A stretch of DNA of 64,000 nt from Sophora flavescens (lineage: Eukaryota; Streptophyta; Magnoliopsida; Fabales; Fabaceae), in contig CM061068.1 in assembly GCA_030762895.1 (NCBI GenBank), positions 81,103,840 to 81,167,839 on the forward strand, read 5' to 3'. The notes under the pieces were generated by a model, which worked only from the letters and a program-made list of their open reading frames with translations, had not been told where the DNA came from and did no database searches. The first letter of the stretch is position 1, and every line of letters starts with the position of its first letter. The translations under genes and the position numbers were made by a program. This document shows positions 1-10,740 of the stretch, in pieces.

Positions 1-1560
1 TTGGTAACCCAATTCCTAGGAATCTCTTTAGATTTGAAAAACCAAATTGATTTACTTTGTTTACTTGATTGCATTCCATATCTGATTTTCTAAGTTATCT
101 CTTATTTCAAAAATAAAAAACCTTTTCAAAATCCTTTTTTTATAGTCTGGTTTTATCAATTTGATAATTAGTCACGGTCTCAGTGGGATCAATATCTTTT
201 TATTACTTGGCGACGAATCCAGTACACTTGCCGGATCGCACGACATCAGTGTGCAGGAATCGAAGATTAAATTGTTGAGGATCAGTTGTGTTGAAGCTGG
301 CATGAAAATGGAGCTTGGTAGGCAAGAAAAAGAGGCAAACAGAGCTGATCACGACCTAGCTGTGATGCCCATCACGACCATGATCAAGTGAAGCTGAAAA
401 GGAAGAATGAAAAAGTCAGAATCTGTCACGGCCAGGCCGTGATGCCCATCACGGTCGTGACATGTCAACTGAGCCAGACCCCTTCAAGGCAGAATCTGTC
501 ACGGCCAGGCCGTGATGGTGGTCACGGCCGTGACAGACCACTCAGTGAAGCAACGTTCAAGGCAGAATCTGTCACGGTCAGGCCGTGATGGCCATCACGG
601 TCGTGACGCGCAATCTATGGATCTTCAACAACTGATTTGATCTGGTTTTTGTGTTGGCTTGGGACTCAAGTTACCCCAGATTATAAATAGCCCTTTAGGG
701 CTCGAATCTGGGTGTTTTGAATGGGACAACTTACCTTAGAAAAATCATGATTTCTCTTCTTCTTCTTCTATTCTCTTAGGTTTTTCTGTTTATGTTATTT
801 GTAATCAAGCTTGCTAAAATCATGGCAATGATTGAGTAGTAGTCTTGTTTCTAGGAATTGGGGCTATGCCCAAGACTTGTTTATGGTGATGAATTGATTT
901 TCGATTTCTTGTTAATTTCGATTTTGTTTTCGATTTGATCCCTATCGTTTTAATTTCTCGTAAATTTGGTGGCCACTTATTTGCATGTCGTAGATACACG
1001 AACGACGAACTTAGCGGCAAACTTTGGTATCAGATCTATAGGAATCAAACTTAGGACTTAAATCACGAGAGTTAGAAGCGGTCCTTCGAGGATTCACGAA
1101 CTGTCACAAGACTTAAAGGGTCCGATCTAAATTCAATTGCCACGAGAGTAGGGATTGGTTTAATTGGGAACGGTTTTTGTAACCCGAGAGGGAGCATTAA
1201 CTAAATTAGGATAAATTCGCCTTCAAAGCAAATTTTGGTAATTAACAAGGAGAGTAGTCGATTTAGTAACATAAACAGTTTTGTTGTATCCCAATTCCTG
1301 GGAATCCCTTTTGAATTTCTTTCCTGTTTTGTTTAATTGCGATATTAAATTTGATTGTTACTTGATTCCGATTTCAAAAACCAAATCTTATTCTAGTTCA
1401 GTGAAATCAATTTAACAACTAATTTTTATTTAAGATCACGTTCTCTATGGTTCGATATCTTTTTATTACTTGACGAAGAACCCGGTACACTTGCCGAGAT
1501 TCCATCACACAACAATTCAATTGCAATCCAATTCAATCACAATCCCCTTGTTAACAGCAG
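1..1560 (+). repeat. LTR-like retroelement remnant with duplicated 3' portion
   Basis: Two diverged copies of the same segment lie about 1.27 kb apart. One starts at about 5 (CCCAATTCCTAGGAATC) and ends near 235 (GTACACTTGCCG); the other starts at about 1288 (CCCAATTCCTGGGAATC) and ends near 1497 with the same GGTACACTTGCCG-type end. Between them are hairpin repeats, then a TATA box (TATAAATA, 682-689), then transcribed-leader-like sequence. That order (regulatory repeats, TATA, leader, conserved tail) looks like the U3-R-U5 layout of an LTR, with the first tail belonging to an adjacent or tandem LTR cut by the window edge. No coding part, primer-binding site or target duplication was found, so the family is unknown. 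Confidence 0.4.
340..607. repeat. 73-bp tandem repeats with CACGG/CCGTG hairpins
   Basis: Three good copies start at 417, 490 and 563 (period 73 bp), with a degenerate fourth at 340. Each begins CAGAATCTGTCACGG and carries two nested inverted repeats built from GTCACGGCC, GGCCGTGAT and ATCACGGTCGTGAC. The array sits just upstream of the TATA box at 682, where LTR enhancers usually lie. A role as enhancer repeats is inference. Confidence 0.75.
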
Positions 1561-2102
1561 AGCTCACTATGCTTTCCCAAAGTTTCTGACGAATTTCCAT
1601 AGGCAAATTTCCCACCATAAATTTCCTCTCATATCTTGGATGTCTTCCAGCTCCTCCATGGACCTTATTGTCACCTTGGGAGGTGACTCCTCAACTCCTA
1701 TTGGTCGGGGGTCTTTAATCTTATCCTTCCTGCCATTGGTGTAGTTATCCCATATCATCATATCACGGATATGCCAATTGAATTAAGATTTGGATATGCC
1801 AATTGATGTATCGGTGGTGTCTATTACTGATTCGTGATTCTCTTTTTCTCATTCGGCTAGGAAGTTTTCTTGACATATGGTTATTGTTTATCTTCTGTCT
1901 AATACATGGTTACTTAGTGGTACTGTAGAGGGGCTTGGTTCCTTCATTTCTTCGCCTGGTTACACTTTTTTTCTTGCACAGGTTATGTTTGGTACTATGT
2001 AATATTTTTTTGGTTATGGTCATTAGTTTTCAGTTTCTTTTAGGGACTTGACTTTTGTAATATTCATATTGGTCTAGATTAGAGGTCATTATGCCATCTT
2101 AC
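1561..2102. other. Intergenic sequence, possible LINE 3' end
   Basis: No gene is supported. A 64-codon minus-strand frame (1567-1761) resembles nothing I recognise. The stretch from about 1900 to 2100 reads like the 3' untranslated part of a plant LINE and runs directly into the first unit of the following array; this is a weak inference. Confidence 0.3.
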
Positions 2103-3735
2103 ATTGGCCTTCACCTTTTCTTTTTGTTCTTGTTCTTTTATATGGGTTGGAGTACCCCTTGTACTCCCAATCAATATATGGTACTCCAACCCATATACGT
2201 TTTGTTTATTAAAAAAAAAATCCTATCAGGGAAGATGTAGTAGGTTTCCTGTCCAACCACAAACTCCACAGGCTTCTCAGATTTTCCTTCCTCCATGTAC
2301 TCACTAAAGCTACCCATGAAGGCCTTGTCACTCTTCACATGCATAGTAAAAGAACTCAATTGGCCTTCACCTTTTCTTTTTGTTCTTGTTCTTGTATATG
2401 GGTTGGAGTACCCCTTGTACTCACAATCAATATACGGTACTCCAACCCATATACGTTTTGTTTATATATAAAAAAATCCTATCAGGGAGGATGCAGTAGG
2501 TTTCCGGTCCAACCACAAACTCCACAGACTGCTCTTCCTTCCTCCATGTACTCACGGAAGCTACCAATGAAGGCCTTGTCACTCTTCACATGCACGGTAA
2601 ACAACTCCATTGGCCTTCACCTTTTCTTTTTGTTCTTGTTCTTGTATATGGGTTGGAGTACCCTTTGTACTCACAATCAATATACGGTACTCCAACCCAT
2701 ATACGTTTTGTTTATATATAAAAAAATCCTATCAGGGAGGATGCAGTAGGTTATCCAACCACAAACTCCACAGACTGCGCTTCCTTCCTCTATGTACTCA
2801 TGGAAGCTGCCCATGAAGGCCTTGTCACTCTTCACATGCACAGTAAAAAACTTCATTCTCTTTTACCTGTAAAAAGAGCATAAATTAGCCGTGATGTTAA
2901 ATATACTAGGGAATGACAAAAAAGAATAAATAGAACCATTCTAGCTAGTAAAAACAATCAAGCTTACAAGTATGAAAGGAGACTCTAGAGATATCGGTGG
3001 GGAGAAACAATATGCATACAATGTTTTATAGCTAAAAACTTGGAGAGCTGAGTCATGTGAGGTGTGTGCCTATCTATTACTAGCCTAGCCTAGCACGGAA
3101 GCTAGCCATGAAGGCCTTGTCACTCTTCACATGCACAGTAAACAACCATGAAGGCGCTTCCTTCCTCCATGTAGTCACGGAAGCTACCAATGAAGGCCTT
3201 GTCACTTTCACATGCACGGTAAAAAACTCCATTGGCCTTTACCTTTTCTTTTTGTTATTGTTCCTGTATATGGGTTGGAGTACCCCTTGTACTCACAATC
3301 AATATATGGTACTCCAACCCATATACGTTTTGTTTATATATAAAAAAAATCCTATCAGGGAGGATGCAACAAGTTTCCTGTCCAACCACAAACTCCACAG
3401 ACTGCGCTTTCTTCCTCTATGTACTCACGGAAGCTACCCATGAAGGCCTTGTCACTCTTCACATGCACAGTAAAAAACTCCATTTTCTTTTACCTGTAAA
3501 AAGAGCATCAAATGAGCCGTGATGTTAAATATACGAGGGAATGACAAAAAAGAATAAATAGAACCATTCTAGCTAGTAAAAACAATCAAGCTTACAAGTA
3601 TGAAAGGCGACTCTAAAGATATCAGCGGGGAGCAACAATATGCATATAATGTTTTTATAGCTGAAAACTTGGAGAGCTGAGGCGTGTGAGGTGTGTGACG
3701 TGTGTGCCTATCTATGACTATCCTAGCCTAGCAAT
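2103..3735. repeat. Complex tandem array of ~250-bp units plus a ~300-bp flank duplication
   Basis: Units beginning ATTGGCCTTCACC start at 2103, 2359 and 2609, with a further copy at 3231, so the period is 250-256 bp. Each unit contains an inverted repeat (TATATGGGTTGGAGTAC ... GTACTCCAACCCATATA), then a short A-run, then a segment (GAAGGCCTTGTCACTCTTC) that reads as an open peptide on the minus strand. A second duplication covers about 2795-3090 and 3425-3735 and shares long matches such as GAATGACAAAAAAGAATAAA. The A-run after the hairpin looks like a LINE tail, so a unit may be a LINE 3' end fused to an unidentified host exon and then amplified. I do not recognise the minus-strand peptide. 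Confidence 0.7.
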
Positions 3736-4436
3736 GAGTAGGGCCTGGGCTATCCATAGTGGAGGATTGCACCTGCATGAAACTCGATGTTGTTTCTCTC
3801 TTGCCTGACGAAAATGCCCTCAATCGGAAAGACCATGAAAACGTGAACCTTCAATGCCCGAGGAAAAATATGGAGATGACAAAAAACCTATTAAACTATA
3901 TTCTTAAGTTAGTGATTTATATTTTGGAAGCCAATTGATGCAGTTCCATAATTTATTTGTTGATGGGTATATATATTTTGGTTTTCGAACCTCCCCATTG
4001 CATAGTGTTTTATTCTCATTTTTATTATACGTTTACACCGCAACAAATAAGAACTCCTGCTCGAGGCCTTCCAATTAAGCCTACTTATATAACCGTTTAT
4101 TAAAAAAAAAAGGGTTGTATTACTATTACTAGGGTCAAATTCTATATAGTTTATATCAAACATATCTAAGTTATATGAATTCGATTTTTTAAGTCATTTT
4201 TTATTCTTTTGTTTGGATAAAACTGATTGTTTACCATGTCTACATATTTTCTTATTTTTTTTACTTTCTCATTTGAATCAAACTATACTGTGAATATATT
4301 ATATTTTTTATAATATACAAAACCAAATTTTAAATGGAAGTTTTCAAACATAAATCTGTTAACTTTCAACCATAATCGATCCTAAAAAACCAATTTCTTA
4401 TGCAATACACTATGCCGGTATGCCTCTCCCTTTCCA
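3736..4436. other. AT-rich intergenic sequence
   Basis: No coding frame, repeat or regulatory site that I can support. The stretch ends at the target duplication of the hAT element. Confidence 0.5.
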
Positions 4437-6227
4437 CTTGTGAGTAGTACTGTCAAATAGGGTTGTGGTCCAAGGGACTAACCCTTCAGCCCTTCATGTG
4501 GGCTGTAATTTTTAGTAGCCCAACAAGGAAAGGGCTTTGACTGTCCCTAACCCAAAAACTCCCAAAATTTTAAGGGTCGGGGTTGGGCTATCTATCAGCC
4601 ACCCCCTCTATTTTCCAAACATAACAAGCCTAGGAGAATCGACATTTTTCCTTGCACTGCTCGATGGTTATGGGACTTTGCATAACCACACTATCGACTT
4701 TCCCTTCCTTGCACCGCTCTTCCTTCCAGGCTAGCAATCGACGCTCGTTTCATGCTCGACTTCCTCTTCCTTGGTTCCTCGCTAATCGCTTCGCTAGCTA
4801 TGGCCCTCTCTGCTGAAAATATGATGAACCCTAGCCCCCAATTTTTGAAATGATGAACCCTCACCTCATGTCTCTCCGACACTAATTCCGTGATTGTTGA
4901 TTCTGTCCAGGTTCATTCTGTGATTATTGAACTTGTTTCATTGTTCTTGTGATTATTCAATGCTTATTTCTTCTTTTATTTCTTCATTACGATTTCATGC
5001 TCTTCTTCACCTTGTTTTCTTAAGCAGTTTTGGAGAAGTTCATGAATAAACTCCGATTTCACCTCTGGTCTGAGAAGAATGTGAACAAATTCTGCACACT
5101 GCACTGATTTCGTCCTTGCAGGTCTATTGCTGATGATAGCTTCATTCCTCCTCCACCGTCACTAGGTAGGAATTAATTTTAGTTCAAATCAGCTTACTTA
5201 TTAGTTGATGCATGACACCCTTTACTGCAACCACTTTATGTGAAATATGTTTTCTTATGTATGTATATAACATGTATGTATGCATGTATGTGGGTATATA
5301 TGTATGTGAAATTGTGTATAGAGTGACCCATTTGAAACATGATTCAGTTTTGTGGATACCCTTTTGGTTTTTAGCTGAGAAACTGTGGTGGTCTGTAGCT
5401 GATAATTTGAATTGAAAGCATCAGGGTATTATAATGCCATTGAAAGAAAGACTTATTTGTCTATATTGGACTTGTGGAAGCTTTATGTCTTGTCACGTGA
5501 CAACTGTATATCACTATTTTCATAATAGGATGACATGATTTATGTTGGAATATCTAATCATGTTTCTTCATTTGTAAGTTGTAGTTTACTAGTTCATATC
5601 TAATTACTTCTTTTTGCTTAAATACAAAATATTAAATATTTTGATGTTATTGTCTCCTTTTACTGATTGAATCTGTTTGGTAGAAATGAAAAGAAGAGAA
5701 TGCAGCAAAATAATAGAATATGCTTATATCAAAGATATAATCCAGGAAATCATGTATTATATTATGGCATCATCCTCATTATTGTGCCTCTTATTGAATT
5801 AGTGTTTAATTAGCCCTACATAGTTTAATTGGTCTAATGTCATGTCAGTTAATTATTGTTTTAATATGATCTTCCTTCAGTTTCTCTTCACACTCATCTG
5901 TAATAATTTAGTGTATTAGAAGCAAAACAAAAATTTGTGTAAATGTGAATCCAAATGTCCATTTTAACTGGATTACCTTCACTATAGCTTCCTAAATATG
6001 CATTTTGTCCAAGAAAAAATTGCATAAAAGAAGGGAATTTAATCGTGATTAAAGTGCCAGTAGAACTGACTTGAAAAATATAATTAACTTCGGTGACAAA
6101 TCACAATTTACCTAGAATCTTGTAGAACTTTAAGCCTCATTTAGTGTTGAAATAAAGAAAAGGAGTGAAATATGACCAAAAAGGAAATCAGTTTTAAAGA
6201 AATAGAGAATTCCCCATCTTCCAGTAA

Positions 6228-6640
6228 TCAGGATATAGAATTTCTCCACCTTCTAGTAGTCTTTCTGTTTTGTTCTTCTGAATTTGGAATCTTAGGTGAC
6301 ATGTCACGATTCTCTACATTTGTCATCTTTGTAAGTTTGCTCAGCTTCTTCCACCCACTGCTCCATGCTGATGTTTGCTTCTGTTTTAGCATCTTATCAA
6401 ATTGTTTCTGCAAAATTTCCATATCATTTTGAAGCTTCAAGTACTTGGTTTTCACACTCTCAAGCTCAAACTTGAGTGTGTTGATGTCTTTTTTAGCAGC
6501 TATCCATCCTTCTTGGAATGACTGTGGTGTCCCTTCAAGAAGTGTTTTCCGGTTTATAACCATTGGCTGACTATGAGATTCAACATCTTTCAAAAGTTCA
6601 ACAATGACATACAATTGTAAGTATAATATAGTATAACATA
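6228..6640 (-). pseudogene. Captured 3' exon of an NPH3/RPT2-family (BTB/POZ) gene
   Basis: A minus-strand frame ends at 6228 and encodes about 130 residues. It has a coiled-coil-like stretch, then SAWSSGWKKLSKLTKM, and finishes RRWRNSIS just before the stop. The short linker, the serine/tryptophan/lysine block and the RRWRNSIS tail are what I know from the C-termini of NPH3/RPT2-family proteins, which act as BTB adaptors of CUL3 ubiquitin ligases in blue-light and auxin responses. The BTB and NPH3 domains themselves are absent. The piece lies inside the hAT element and opposite to its transposase, so it was probably captured. The upstream limit is uncertain because the frame continues to 6668 without a clear splice acceptor. 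The frame is still open, so capture may be fairly recent. Expression is unknown. Confidence 0.65.
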
Positions 6641-7745
6641 AGAAGAACTTAGAAGAAGAAAGAGACAATATAAGAAAGCATAGGAAGAACCAAGAGAGAA
6701 TTCATTGAAACTCAAAAGAAAAAAAGTAAAAAGAAAATCAAGTAAGACAATATAACATTACTATGACCTTGTATGACTTTAGCTGCAAGAATTAAGGTCA
6801 ATAGTAGCATGAGTAATTTAAGATTCGTATTTCCATTTTCACATTATCAGTGTCATAGCATAGTACAAAGTTCCTGCAAAATTTATTGAACTCATTAAAT
6901 TTTATTGTTATTTTGTATTCACTGGCAAGGGTTTCCCCCTCTGTTTAAACTTTACATGGATCAATTTTGCTAAATCTTTGATATATGACACAAAAACTCA
7001 TGAGTTGCTTGGACTGTAGCCTTAAAAATTACTTAAGCCTCTGGTTTGGTTTGATATTTGGTTATCTGATTCTGACCTGGTATTTTGGACTTCTAGGGAA
7101 CAAGAGAGAATACAAGTTGGTATGACCCAATTAGTTGCTATATAATAATTGACTCGACCTTAGTTATTAATAGCAAGCTTAACACTCATAAAGTGCCTCT
7201 GCGCTATGCTCTACATGCTACAAAGATTATAAAGAAATCACCCTTGTTGTCATATCATCCCCAAATGACCAACAAGGACTCAACATACGATAATTTTTGG
7301 TATATGAATACATTTAACAAATAAGGACTCTACTTAACAATATACAGGCATTCCTAGTTATTATTGGAAAATCAATGGTTGATATGAGGCTAATCAATAT
7401 GGATAGGATATAACACCGGGAGGGCGTGATCCTTCTAAAGCAAGAATCTTTGTTATGATTGGGATTCCTAAGAGAATGTAGCTCTAGGAGTGTAAGATTC
7501 TTCTAGGATTAATGAAGTGTGTGCTTATTAGTCTGATGCCAGCCAGAATCTTTGTTATGATTTCAATGAGTTTCTGAAATATGCATATTTGTTGGAGACA
7601 GAAGTATTCAGTTAATGCATTTGCACTTAGGTTTGTGTGTGAAAATAATATATTTCCTCCATTTTTTTCTTTATAATAATGACTTGTGAATTAGTTCCTT
7701 ATGTGTTATTGTACTGAACTATATAGGATCATAAAATATTATATT

Positions 7746-9993
7746 ATGGAGTCTGCAAATCAAACTATGAATGTAGAAGATGAAGGTTTTTGTGAAACTA
7801 CTGCTGTTTTTTCTGAAAATATTGCATCAACAAGAAAAAAAATTTCAACTGTTTGGAAGTTTTTTACCAAAACTGGTAAAAACAAGGATGGTATTGAAAA
7901 GGCTTGTTGCAATTATTGTGGACGTACCTATTCAATAGGTAAAAATCCTAAGACCAAAACAAGTTATGGGACTTCACATTTAAGTCGTCATATTTTGGCT
8001 TGTAAAGAGATTTTGAACTCAAATCTGAATGTGGATGGTGTGTTGTTGTCCGACCAGAAATCTAGTGCTAGAAAGATTAACCAAAAGACCCATCGTGACT
8101 TACTTGCAGAAGCCATTATTCAACACGATCTTCCTTTTAATTTCGTTGAATATGAGAAGATTAAAAAATGGGCAAGTTATTTGAATCCAGAAGTTGTGAT
8201 GAACTCTAGGAACACTGTTGTATCAGATATTAAAAAAAATTATACTAGGGAGAAGGACAAACTTAAGGAAGTTATGTCCAAAATCCCTAATAGAGTGTGT
8301 TTAACTTCTGATGTGTGGACGACCTCTACTACGGAGGGGTATATTTGTTTAACTGCACACTTTGTTGATGAATTGGAAATTAGTTAGTAAAATTCTTAAT
8401 TTTTGTCGGATGAAGACTCCCCACACCGGATCTGAATTAGAAACTGTTGTATTTGATTGCTTGGAACATTGGGGAATTGATAACAAATTGTTTTCCATTA
8501 CTTTGGATAATGCTTCCGCTAACAAAAGTATGCAAGACATTCTAAAAACTCATCTTCGTTTGCGAAGTACTTTGTTGTGTGATGGTGAATTCTTTCATGT
8601 GCGTTGTACCGCTCACATACTTAATTTGATTGTTCAAGAGGGTTTGAAAGTGGCTAGTGAAGCACTTAATAAAATCAGAGAGAGTGTTAAGTATGTGAAA
8701 GGGTCGAATGGGAGGATGATTAAATTCAAGGGTTATGTGCAACAAGCAAACATTGACACAAGTGTTGGTTTAAGATTGGATGTGTCAACCAGGTGGAATT
8801 CAACATATTTGATGCTTGAAAGTGCAATCAAATATGAAAAAGCATTTGACATTTTGAAGTTGACAGATACAAATTTTACTAATTGCCCATCGGATGAAGA
8901 ATGGAGAAGGGGGGAGAAAATATGTAAATTTTTAGAACCATTTTATGAGACTACAAACATTGTATCTGGTTCATCTTACCCGACCTCTAACTTGTACTTT
9001 TTTCAAGTTTGGAAGATCGAATGCATGTTAAATGAAAACTTGCTAAATGATGACAAGGTAATAAAGGAAATGTCTGCAGAGATGAAAAAGAAATTTGATA
9101 TATATTGGAAGGAGTATAGTGTGGTCCTTGCTTTTGGAGCTATTCTTGACCCGATGATGAAACTTGATTTCGTACTCTATTGTTACAAGCTTCTTGATAG
9201 GTCAACTGCTGAAGAGAAGGGTAAAAATGTGAGGGAAAAGTTTGAGAAGCTTTATGGAGAATATGTAAGTAATTTCAACACACCAAATGCTTCTCAATCT
9301 CAACCAGCCGGCGAATCTTGCATGTTAAATAAGCCAAGTGGAGAAGGAAGTACGTCCAAGAGTGCAAAAGTATTCAGGGTATGATTTTCAATGCTAACTT
9401 AGTCATTATTTATTTCTTACTTCCATTCTTGTTGTTTTAGATACTTAATATTATTATATATTGCAGGATTTTAAAGTGTATCAGAGTGAAACTAAGCCAA
9501 AGACTGGAAAGAGTGATTTAGAACTTTATTTGGAAGAAAAAGCTCTTGATTATGATGACAATGAGGATTTGGATGTGCTTAATTATTGGAAGACTAATGA
9601 AAAAAGATTTCCCACACTTGTTTCCATGGCACGAGATGCGTTAAGTATTCCAATTGCTACAGTAGCATCGGAATCCGCTTTTAGTATCGGTGGACGTGTT
9701 CTTACCAAATATAGAAGTTCCACCCTTCCTGAAAATCAGATGCTTATTTGCACTAGAAATTGGCTGCATGGCTTTGCTTTGAATCCTAATGGTAATAATT
9801 TGTATTATCTCTTTATAAGCATATTTACTATTAATTAATTAGGTTGGGATTGAATATCTAATTGTTTCTTAATTTGCTGTGAGTTTTAGATGAAGATGAT
9901 GGTCAACCTATTTGTCAAGAGACTATAGGAGCGGAGTTGAATGTGCATCAAGAAGATGAAATTCAAGATGAAATTGAAGACTTATGTGTTTGA
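7746..9993 (+). pseudogene. hAT transposase (BED finger, RNase H-like core, hATC), frameshifted
   Basis: Three exons are visible: 7746-9378, 9467-9791 and 9890-9993. Introns are GT-AG (9379-9466 and 9792-9889) and the joins keep frame. The ATG at 7746 fits better than the in-frame ATG at 7701, because the protein then starts just ahead of the BED zinc finger (CCNYCGRTYS ... SHLSRHILAC). Core landmarks follow: SDVWTTST (first catalytic Asp), TLDNASANKS (second Asp), RCTAHILNL (the C-x2-H motif), RWNSTY, and a C-terminal hATC dimerisation domain with ASESAFSIGG and NQMLICTRNWL. One frameshift near 8370 breaks the chain between HFVDE and NWKLVSK; it is best explained by loss of two bases. Everything after it is open, so this copy died recently. 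It is Ac/Tam3-like in domain order. Confidence 0.88.
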
Positions 9994-10361
9994 ACAGCTG
10001 TTCAGAAAACTCATTACATTAGTAACCTATCGTTATATTGGGTGTTTTTGTTAATTGTTAGAACTCATCGTTGTATTGGGTGTTCATTTATAGTACACCT
10101 ATGTAATGTAATATGTTCTTTGTATAAATATGTGTTTTTTATTGAGTTTGAGTTTGAGTTTGAAATTCTTTTTTTACTGTATAAAAAATTTGTCCCAAGG
10201 ACTGACCCTAGCCCTAGCCCTAGCCCCATTTGACTGCTTTTTGGCCCTATGAGCTTTATGTATTTTGGGTCCTGTGACCCTATGACCCTTTTGCCCCTAA
10301 CCCATGCGAGATCATGACTAAATGGAATAGGACTGATCAGTTTGACAACTCTACTTATAAA

Positions 10362-10740
10362 CCTCCTCTTAGATTATTATTATTATTATTATTTTAACTA
10401 TTGAATTGCTCCTTGAAATATTTGAGGCTCCTCATATCTCCCGCTCCATAGTTGCGATCCCTGCCTCCCCTCCGATAGCTGCGCGTGAAGGATACCCTCG
10501 ACAAACCAACAAAAACCTCAATCCCGTATGCATAACCTCTGAATAAAGAGAACCTGAAAACTGTGTTACACTACTACCAGATTGCTTCCTCTCTTGTGTT
10601 GCGTGAGATAAACCAGGAGCCGCATGTCAGGACTCAGGGCAAAGCAACTTCGATCACTATTTCCAACTTCGACACTGACGATTCATCTGTAAGCAACTTT
10701 GGCTCACTATTACCTTTCTTCTTTATCCTTTGCTTCTTCA
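10362..10740 (+). promoter_or_regulatory. Upstream and leader region of the PPR gene
   Basis: The region between the hAT element and the PPR start codon. It contains an ATT microsatellite (about 10375-10394). It also has a longer open frame with a TTG in phase with the PPR gene at 10699, which is not a credible plant start. I could not assign a TATA box. The hAT insertion ends only about 390 bp from the start codon, so it may border the promoter. Confidence 0.4.

Larger units (their letters stand above)
4445..10353 (+). mobile_element. hAT-superfamily DNA transposon, full-length but disabled
   Basis: The left end reads TAGTACTGTCAAAT and the inverse of the right end reads TAGAGTTGTCAAAC, which fits hAT terminal inverted repeats. 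The flanks give an 8-bp target duplication, CTTGTGAG (4437-4444) and CTTATAAA (10354-10361), matching at 5 of 8 bases. Subterminal zones at about 4460-4620 and 10195-10310 are rich in GGGCT/AGCCC and CCCTA motifs, as expected for transposase binding sites. Length is 5909 bp. The transposase gene lies in the right half (7746-9993) and is frameshifted. The left half carries a captured host-gene piece on the opposite strand (6228-6640) and a long leader, including an ATGT-rich simple repeat near 5255-5308. Confidence 0.85.

Noticed and set aside
10699..10740. Longer N-terminus for the PPR protein
   Set aside because: The upstream in-frame codon is TTG, not ATG; 10741 is the first ATG and gives a normal targeting peptide.
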